Under the pieces are notes generated by a model. The model was not told the origin of the DNA. It searched no databases and saw only the letters and a list, made by a program, of their open reading frames with translations. From positions 1-58,242 of the forward strand of contig CAIXBQ010000079.1 in NCBI GenBank assembly GCA_903917705.1: DNA of 58,242 nucleotides. Direction: 5' to 3'. A program made the translations under genes and the position numbers. The DNA is from an uncultured Verrucomicrobia subdivision 3 bacterium (GTDB taxonomy: Bacteria > Verrucomicrobiota > Verrucomicrobiia > Limisphaerales > UBA11358). Shown piece by piece: positions 52,210-58,242 of this stretch. Each line of letters opens with the position of its first letter. Position 1 is the first letter of the stretch.

Positions 52210-52609
52210 ACCGGAATTTAACCGCGCGGCAGCGGCGATGGAAAGCGCGGAGAACGATTTTCCATCATCCGGGTGGTTGGGCCGGATTTGGAGCCGGGGA
52301 ACAGCCTCATGCCACTGGACAATCCGACCACATTCAGGGAAAATCCACGCGACCACCAACTCTTTCCAGCCTGAGACACAGCGTCCCGGACTCGCGGGGA
52401 AAGATTTCAGCAACCGGCAAATTGCAGAAAGTCCAGATGGCTGATACTTTCAAGATGACATTTTTACGCGAAATCCATCCACCCGAAGCCGGGTGTCCAC
52501 AAACGAACGCCCGACGCCGCCAAAGTCCTGACGAAAGGCATTCCGGGCGGCCGGTCACGGGCCGTTTTCCGCCCACATAACCGCCGATTTAGAAGACTGA
52601 TCGAGAACC
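52210..52609. other. Intergenic region between the methyltransferase and the second giant gene, 400 bp
   Basis: No gene is supported. It should contain divergent promoters for the methyltransferase and the giant gene. One sequence, TTTTACGCGAAAT at 52462-52474, matches 12 of 13 bases of the half-site near the other giant gene (TTTTACGCAAAAT, read leftward, 48007-48019) in the same orientation relative to its gene. No second copy 21 bp away is present. Confidence 0.45.
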
Positions 52610-55600
52610 ATGAAATCAAAATACTTACTGCACACCGCCGCCCTGGTCTTGCTGCTGGCGCCCCGACTGGTTCACGCAGATGGCCGGAGCTACAACACGT
52701 CCGGCACGCTCGACTGGGTGATGGTGGATGAGCGGCGGCCGTTTTTCCAGGGGAGCAACTGGAGTCCATTCGAGGGCAATGGCTATCCGGTGGTCAGCAG
52801 CGAGGGGGCTTCCTTTGATTTCTATACCGGTCTGGGCAATTCCGGCGCAGCAGGCAGCGGCTTCTGGCATTGGTCCACCTGGCCGATTTCCAATCCCATC
52901 AACCTGACCGACACCATCTCCATCGCCTACCTGGGCAGCACCACCACCGGCCACGGTTCGGATGGCGCGGAAGGCACTTCCAGCGGGATGGATAACCTGC
53001 CGGTCTTCGGCTTCGCGACCAACGTGTGGTATCGATTCGCCATCCGGGCGTGGCAGCCGGCGGACGGCACGCCGCATCTCGGCTATGTGGGGGAATGGAT
53101 GCGGGAAGGGACGAGCGGCACCTGGTATCACTGTGGCACGTTTCAGACGCCGTTCGCCGCGAAGGGGGTTACCGGTTTGGGGGGATTCATGGAGGGCTTG
53201 GGCAACGGCTGCCGGCAATTTGATTTTCGCAATGCTTTTGCCCACCAATACGGGCAGCCGGCCGCCACCATCCAGCGGGCGAATCAAATCAACATCGCCT
53301 GGAACGGCGGTAATGGCTACGCGGCCCTGATTGAGAACGCCACGGCGGCGATGGGCTGGCAGGGGAACACCGCGAGTCCGGCGCAATTGGATCCGCTGGG
53401 GAATAACTGGGGCACCAACATGCCGTTGGGCAGTCTGACGCTGACCATGACGAACCAACCGGCGACACCGCCGTTCGATTCCATCGTGGTCACCAGCTCC
53501 AACGCCACCGTGTATGGTTCGCAACTGCTCGTGCAATGGTCAGAGCCGGCGACGAGTTCCCCTCAACTCTCCTACCGTATCGAAGTTTTTAACAACTCCG
53601 GCTACACCGGCTCGCCCGCCTTGACCCGCTTCAACTACGATACAGAGGCGCAACAATGCCTGCTCAACATCCCCGGCGTGAGCACCCCGTTTGTGCGGCT
53701 GACCATCGTGGACATCTTCAACAACACCAACGCACCGATCCTTATCACACCGGCCACGGCCGCCTTGAGTCCGGCAACCAACGTAGTCGGCGCGGTCAAT
53801 GGCCTGGCATATAGTTATTATCAAACCAACGGCACGGCCGGGTGGACCAGCCTGCCGAATTTCACAGCGCTGACGCCGGTGCTGCAAGGGGCGGTGAACA
53901 ATCTGGATTTGACGCCGCGACAGCAGCGCGCGGAATATGCGTTCAACTACACCGGATTTTTTCAGGCGCCCTCCAACGGCGTTTACAATTTCACCCTGAC
54001 GTCCTTCGACAGCAGCGAGCTGATCATTGACGGCACGGTGGTGATCAATTTCAACGGCCTGCATCAGCCCGCCAGCAAGAGCGGCGGCATCGCGCTGGCA
54101 GCGGGCAAACATTCCGTGAACGTGCAGTATGCCTTCTCCGACCAGCGCGGCCAGACGACGGACTGGGACGGCGTGTGGCTGGCCTGCTCGGGGCCGGGCC
54201 TTACCAACACCGTGCTATCCGGCGCGGCAATTTGTCCCGGCCTCACTTTCAGCGCGGGCGTCACCAACGTGGCCGTGCCGGACAACTGCTGGTTCCGCGT
54301 GCCGGCCGGCAGCGAACCGGCCATCACGCTGACGTCGCCCGCCAGCGGCACGACGATCTGCGGATCGAACATTTCCCTGAATGTTTCAATCACCACTAAC
54401 GGCACGACTTTGAGCAAGGTGCAATATTTTGTTGGCGGATATTTTCTCGGCCAGTCTGCCGTTGCGCCTTTTGCCTCAACCGCATTTTACGGCCCGTCCA
54501 CGAACGGACTGTTTCGCGCCCGGCTGTTCTACAATGCGGGTTACACGCTGGACACGCTGCCCCAGACGCTGCTGGCCACCACGAACATGGATGTTTCGCC
54601 GTGGCAACTGACGCCGCTGGAATTTCACAACTATCCCACCGGGGCCAGGGTGGCGGGCGCCAACCTAAGCCTGACGGGCGACTCGGTGAATCTGCTGACG
54701 CGGCAGATGACCGGCGATGGCACCTTCATCGCGCATCTGGCCAGCGTCACACCGAACGTTGCCGGACCGGACGGCACGGGGCCGGACACCGGCTGGCGGG
54801 CGGGCATCATCATGCGCGGCACGCTCAACCTCACCATCGGCCAGCCTTTGGGGGACGGCACCACCACCCGCTCGACGGAGCTGTTCAGCTCGGTCGGCGG
54901 CGGGACTTATTACGAGGATGACACCATGCGCGGCGGCAACGGCGACGCCAACATGTGGTCGGCGGATGTCGGCGGCGCCAACCGCTGGTTCAAGATCGTT
55001 CGCGCGGGCGACCTGTTCACCAGTTCGGTCTCGACCGACGGATCGAACTGGACGGTCGTGCGCACCAACACCCTCACCGGCATCGGCACGACGCTCTATG
55101 CCGGGATGTTCATTCATGCCCCGCAGACCCTCAACGGCAACCTGTTCTCGGCCACACTGGACAACGTGAGCATCAGCGGCGGGGTGGTGGGGCTGCCGAG
55201 CGTGACCGTGTCGCCGTCCACCGCGCGGGCCAGCGTCGGGCAGAGTGTCACGTTTAACTCGGGAGTGGTGGGCCAGCCGCCGTTCAATTATCAATGGCAG
55301 TTCAATGGGACCAATATCGCCAATGCCACGAACGCGACGCTGACGCTGACGAACCTGCAGTTGACGAACAGCGGCAATTACACCGTCAGCCTGACTGCGG
55401 GCAACGGCAATGCCGCCAGCAGTCCCGCCGTCCTGACGGTGGTGATGCCGCTGACGTGGGATGCCCGGCCGGGCACGGCCGGCGTGCAGGATGGCAGCGG
55501 CAGCTGGGGCGGCGCGGGAACCAACTGGTGGGATGGGGCCAACAACCTGGCCTGGCAGGACAACAACACGGCGGCCTTCGGCGTGAACACCCCGACCAAT

Positions 55601-58242
55601 TGCACCGTGACGCTGACCAGCGATGTCACGCCGTTGAGCCTCACGTTCAATGCCACCGGCGGGGGCATCTATACCCTGGCCGGCACCAACACCATCTGGG
55701 CGGCGGGCAACCCGCTGCCCGTCGTGGCCAACGCCAATGCCACCATCACCGCCAATTTCAATGGCAGCGGCGGCGTGGCCAAGAGCGGCGGCGGCACGCT
55801 CACCTTCAGCGGCAATAACAACAACGCCAGCACGGGCGGCACCTTTATCAACGGCGGCACGCTGGTCCTGAATGCCACGGCCTGGGGCTCCTATGCCGGC
55901 GGCGGCGTCTACATCAACAACGGCTCGACCTTCAAGGTGACGGAAGTTGGCGGCGGGTATCGCTATGACTTCGGTGGCGACAACTTCACTTTTGACACGA
56001 ACGGCGGCGGGACAATCGACACGTCCGCCGGCGTGAACTTTGTGTTCATGGGCGGCAACACGTTCACCACGGGCGGCGGCGCGCCGGATGCCATCACCGG
56101 TTCCAGCGGGTTCAACCTGAACGGCAACACGGCCACCTTCAACGTGGCGCCGGGCACCGGGGTGAGCGACCTCAGGGCGGCCGCCACTATTTGGAACAGC
56201 GGTTCGGTGGTCAAGAATGGCAACGGCATTCTGGAACTGGCGGCCACCAACACCTACACCGGGTCGACCACCGTGAAAGCGGGGACCCTGTGGGTCAACG
56301 GACGGACGGCGGCAGGCGCGATGCTGGTGACCAACACCGGCACGCTCGGCGGCACGGGCACGATCAACGGGGCGACCACGGTCTATGCCGGCGGCACGTT
56401 GTCGCCCGGCACGACGAACATCGGCGTGCTGACCATCAGCAATACTGTGACACTAGCGGGTGGCACCTTGATGCATCTCAACCAGACCGCCGGCACAGCG
56501 GACAAGGCGCAAGGGATCAGCACGCTGACCTACGGCGGCACGCTGACCGTGACCAATCTTGGCGGCACCCTGGCGGCGGGCAACACTTACACCTTGTTCG
56601 CCGCCACCACTTACGCCGGCGGTTTTGCCACCGCAACGCTGCCCAACCTCAATGCGGGACTGGCCTGGGACATTTCCAATCTGCCGACGAACGGGAGCAT
56701 CAAGGTCGTCGCCTACACGGGCATCACCCCGCCGGTTTCCGCGCCTGCGACCCTGGCCGCCACGCCGGTTTCATACACCCAAATCGCGATCAACTGGTCA
56801 GCCGCCGCCGGGGCCACCACTTATGTCTTGAGCCGGAACGGAACGGCGGTGGCCACGCTCACGGGCACGAATTATTCCGACAGCGGCCTGACCATGGGGA
56901 CGACCTATTGTTACAGCGTCACCGCGGTGAACCCCGGCGGCAGTTCGGCGGCGAGCGCCAGCGCCTGCGCCACCACGCCGATCATCGGCGCGGCGCTGAC
57001 CTGGGACATGAACGCCGGAATCACCCCCGCACAGGATGGCAGCGGCACCTGGGGCAGCGGCCCGATCAACTGGCTGTATAATATCAGCGACCTGGCCTGG
57101 GCCGACGGCAACGCGGCGATCTTCGGCGTGAACACCCCGACCAATTGCGCCGTGACCATCACCAATGACGTGACCCCGACCGGCATCCTGTTTAATCCGA
57201 CCGGCGGCGGCGCCTACACGCTGGCCGGCAGCGGCGGCGGCATCACCCTGGCCGGCGCGCCGGTCATCACCGCCAGCAACAGCGCCACGATCACCGCCGT
57301 GTTCAAGGGAACCGGCTCCCTGACCAAAGCGGGACCAGCCACCCTGACCCTCGCCGGCGTCAATACTTACTCCGGCGATACGATTGTGAATGGCGGGTGG
57401 CTGATCGCAAACCAGAACAATGGTTCCTTCAACGCCTCGGCCTTTCATGGCGCGATTTTTGTCAATAGCGGCGCCACGCTGGCTTTGAGCAACAACCCGA
57501 CGGGCTGGGGGGGCGGCCTGACAACATTAAATGTCAATGGCGGAACGGTCACCGGCAATGGGGGACTCGGCGCGTTCGGAGTGACCTACTGCCTGACCGG
57601 CGGCACCATCACCGGGGGGGCGCGCCTGGATTTGGGCAGCTACAATTCGGTCAATGGCGCGATCAGTTCACTGGCCAGCTCCAACCCGTCGGTCATCAAT
57701 AACAGCCAGGGCATTCTGTTACGGCCGGATTCAGGGCAGACGAGTTATACCATCACCACAGCGCAGGGAAACACCAGCAGCGGGGTGGATTTGCAAATCA
57801 ACGACGCCATCGGCCAAAACGGCAGCGCCTGCGCCATCACGAAAGCCGGCACAGGAACCTTGAAGCTGACCGCGGCCAGCACCTACACCGGCGCGACCAC
57901 TGTCAGCGGCGGCACATTACTGGTGAGCGGCTCGCTGGCAGCGGGCAGCGCAGTGACGGTGCAGACGAACGCGACGCTGGGCGGGACCGGCACGATCAAC
58001 GGCGCGACCACCGTGCAGAATGGCGGCACGCTGGCTCCGGGGACCAACAGCATCGGCAAGTTGACTTTCGGCAGCAGCCTCGTCCTCGCCGGCAGCGCCG
58101 TGATGGAAGTCAGCCGGAATGGCGGGGTGCCAACCAACGACCTCGTCTTCGTCACCGGCACCCTGACGCAGGGCGGGGCGCTGATCGTCACCAACACCGG
58201 CACCAACGCGCTGACCGCCGGCAACAGCTTCAAGCTGTTCAC
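52610..58242 (+). CDS. Giant secreted multidomain protein with DUF3472, PA14, Ig, FN3 and PATR repeats (truncated by window edge)
   Basis: The open frame runs 1877 codons from ATG 52610 to the window end without a stop; it was missed as a closed ORF because it has no end here. A signal peptide (1-23, LVLLLAPRLVHA) leads into a DUF3472-like region (about 84-200, WYRFAIRAWQPADGTPHLGY, EWMREGTSGTWYHCGTF), a PA14 domain (about 397-535), an Ig-like segment (560-610), a DUF1349-like lectin region (664-860), an Ig domain (about 862-944), then PATR repeats with an FN3 domain (about 1373-1455). Two copies of an LTWD..Q.G.G.WG module start near 945 and 1463. The C-terminus is unknown. Confidence 0.88.
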   Translation, partial: MKSKYLLHTAALVLLLAPRLVHADGRSYNTSGTLDWVMVDERRPFFQGSNWSPFEGNGYPVVSSEGASFDFYTGLGNSGAAGSGFWHWSTWPISNPINLTDTISIAYLGSTTTGHGSDGAEGTSSGMDNLPVFGFATNVWYRFAIRAWQPADGTPHLGYVGEWMREGTSGTWYHCGTFQTPFAAKGVTGLGGFMEGLGNGCRQFDFRNAFAHQYGQPAATIQRANQINIAWNGGNGYAALIENATAAMGWQGNTASPAQLDPLGNNWGTNMPLGSLTLTMTNQPATPPFDSIVVTSSNATVYGSQLLVQWSEPATSSPQLSYRIEVFNNSGYTGSPALTRFNYDTEAQQCLLNIPGVSTPFVRLTIVDIFNNTNAPILITPATAALSPATNVVGAVNGLAYSYYQTNGTAGWTSLPNFTALTPVLQGAVNNLDLTPRQQRAEYAFNYTGFFQAPSNGVYNFTLTSFDSSELIIDGTVVINFNGLHQPASKSGGIALAAGKHSVNVQYAFSDQRGQTTDWDGVWLACSGPGLTNTVLSGAAICPGLTFSAGVTNVAVPDNCWFRVPAGSEPAITLTSPASGTTICGSNISLNVSITTNGTTLSKVQYFVGGYFLGQSAVAPFASTAFYGPSTNGLFRARLFYNAGYTLDTLPQTLLATTNMDVSPWQLTPLEFHNYPTGARVAGANLSLTGDSVNLLTRQMTGDGTFIAHLASVTPNVAGPDGTGPDTGWRAGIIMRGTLNLTIGQPLGDGTTTRSTELFSSVGGGTYYEDDTMRGGNGDANMWSADVGGANRWFKIVRAGDLFTSSVSTDGSNWTVVRTNTLTGIGTTLYAGMFIHAPQTLNGNLFSATLDNVSISGGVVGLPSVTVSPSTARASVGQSVTFNSGVVGQPPFNYQWQFNGTNIANATNATLTLTNLQLTNSGNYTVSLTAGNGNAASSPAVLTVVMPLTWDARPGTAGVQDGSGSWGGAGTNWWDGANNLAWQDNNTAAFGVNTPTNCTVTLTSDVTPLSLTFNATGGGIYTLAGTNTIWAAGNPLPVVANANATITANFNGSGGVAKSGGGTLTFSGNNNNASTGGTFINGGTLVLNATAWGSYAGGGVYINNGSTFKVTEVGGGYRYDFGGDNFTFDTNGGGTIDTSAGVNFVFMGGNTFTTGGGAPDAITGSSGFNLNGNTATFNVAPGTGVSDLRAAATIWNSGSVVKNGNGILELAATNTYTGSTTVKAGTLWVNGRTAAGAMLVTNTGTLGGTGTINGATTVYAGGTLSPGTTNIGVLTISNTVTLAGGTLMHLNQTAGTADKAQGISTLTYGGTLTVTNLGGTLAAGNTYTLFAATTYAGGFATATLPNLNAGLAWDISNLPTNGSIKVVAYTGITPPVSAPATLAATPVSYTQIAINWSAAAGATTYVLSRNGTAVATLTGTNYSDSGLTMGTTYCYSVTAVNPGGSSAASASACATTPIIGAALTWDMNAGITPAQDGSGTWGSGPINWLYNISDLAWADGNAAIFGVNTPTNCAVTITNDVTPTGILFNPTGGGAYTLAGSGGGITLAGAPVITASNSATITAVFKGTGSLTKAGPATLTLAGVNTYSGDTIVNGGWLIANQNNGSFNASAFHGAIFVNSGATLALSNNPTGWGGGLTTLNVNGGTVTGNGGLGAFGVTYCLTGGTITGGARLDLGSYNSVNGAISSLASSNPSVINNSQGILLRPDSGQTSYTITTAQGNTSSGVDLQINDAIGQNGSACAITKAGTGTLKLTAASTYTGATTVSGGTLLVSGSLAAGSAVTVQTNATLGGTGTINGATTVQNGGTLAPGTNSIGKLTFGSSLVLAGSAVMEVSRNGGVPTNDLVFVTGTLTQGGALIVTNTGTNALTAGNSFKLF

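Noticed and set aside
52210-52413. A longer methyltransferase starting at ATG 52413.
   Set aside because: The extra 68 residues have no SPOUT-family similarity by eye, and the start would use up half of the divergent intergenic region.

Overview
The window looks like chromosomal DNA of a Verrucomicrobiota bacterium, probably a Pedosphaeraceae/Limisphaerales (subdivision 3) relative. This is inferred from gene content and was not tested by a search: very large secreted proteins with autotransporter-associated beta-strand (PATR) repeats, tandem DUF1080 domains, Tat-exported Gfo/Idh/MocA oxidoreductases and TIM-barrel sugar isomerases, a XylR-type AraC regulator, a small PUR-domain (DUF3276) protein, and weak or missing Shine-Dalgarno sites. 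The DNA is GC-rich, so real genes cast long open shadows on the opposite strand.

Left part (1-19.5 kb) is mostly housekeeping. It holds a truncated GH114-like gene, a small membrane protein, tRNA-Met(CAT), class II fructose-bisphosphate aldolase with a strong terminator, Hsp20, a Wzz-like protein, a zinc-ribbon protein overlapping an AsmA-like protein, proB and mazG. A leftward group follows: mannonate dehydratase, a PurD-like ATP-grasp ligase, alanine racemase and an aminoacyl-tRNA-protein-transferase-like protein. Then come slyX, a metallophosphoesterase, recG, a T2SG-like lipoprotein, a membrane protein with a detached Cys-rich module, guaA, a PUR-domain protein and a two-gene ThrE/YjjP-YjjB-type exporter.

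Middle part (19.6-28.1 kb) has a secreted transglutaminase-like protein, then a tandem DUF1080 lipoprotein and a Tat-exported oxidoreductase that end at a clear terminator. A repeat-rich accessory stretch (24.5-27 kb) carries three stacked hairpins, two paired-hairpin elements, a second dispersed repeat in two inverted copies, a 42-bp array built from 21-bp inverted half-units, and several small membrane or lipid-anchored hypothetical proteins.

Right part (28.2-49.2 kb) is a run of genes all reading leftward: XylR-type regulator, a 3700-residue PATR protein, a 59-codon tail-like ORF, a GH51-type arabinofuranosidase with extra carbohydrate-binding modules, a sugar isomerase, a Gfo/Idh/MocA oxidoreductase, a nucleoside/sugar MFS transporter and a Tat-exported isomerase. 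It reads as a plant-polysaccharide (arabinose-containing) utilisation locus. Two 14-bp direct repeats 21 bp apart between the regulator and the giant gene are the best operator candidate. From 49.4 kb come a secreted protein with a sirtuin, an RNase H-like protein, a SpoU/TrmH methyltransferase, and a second giant secreted gene (DUF3472, PA14, Ig, FN3, PATR) that runs off the right edge.

No rRNA, CRISPR array, transposase or phage gene was seen. Family assignments rest on motif recognition by eye.
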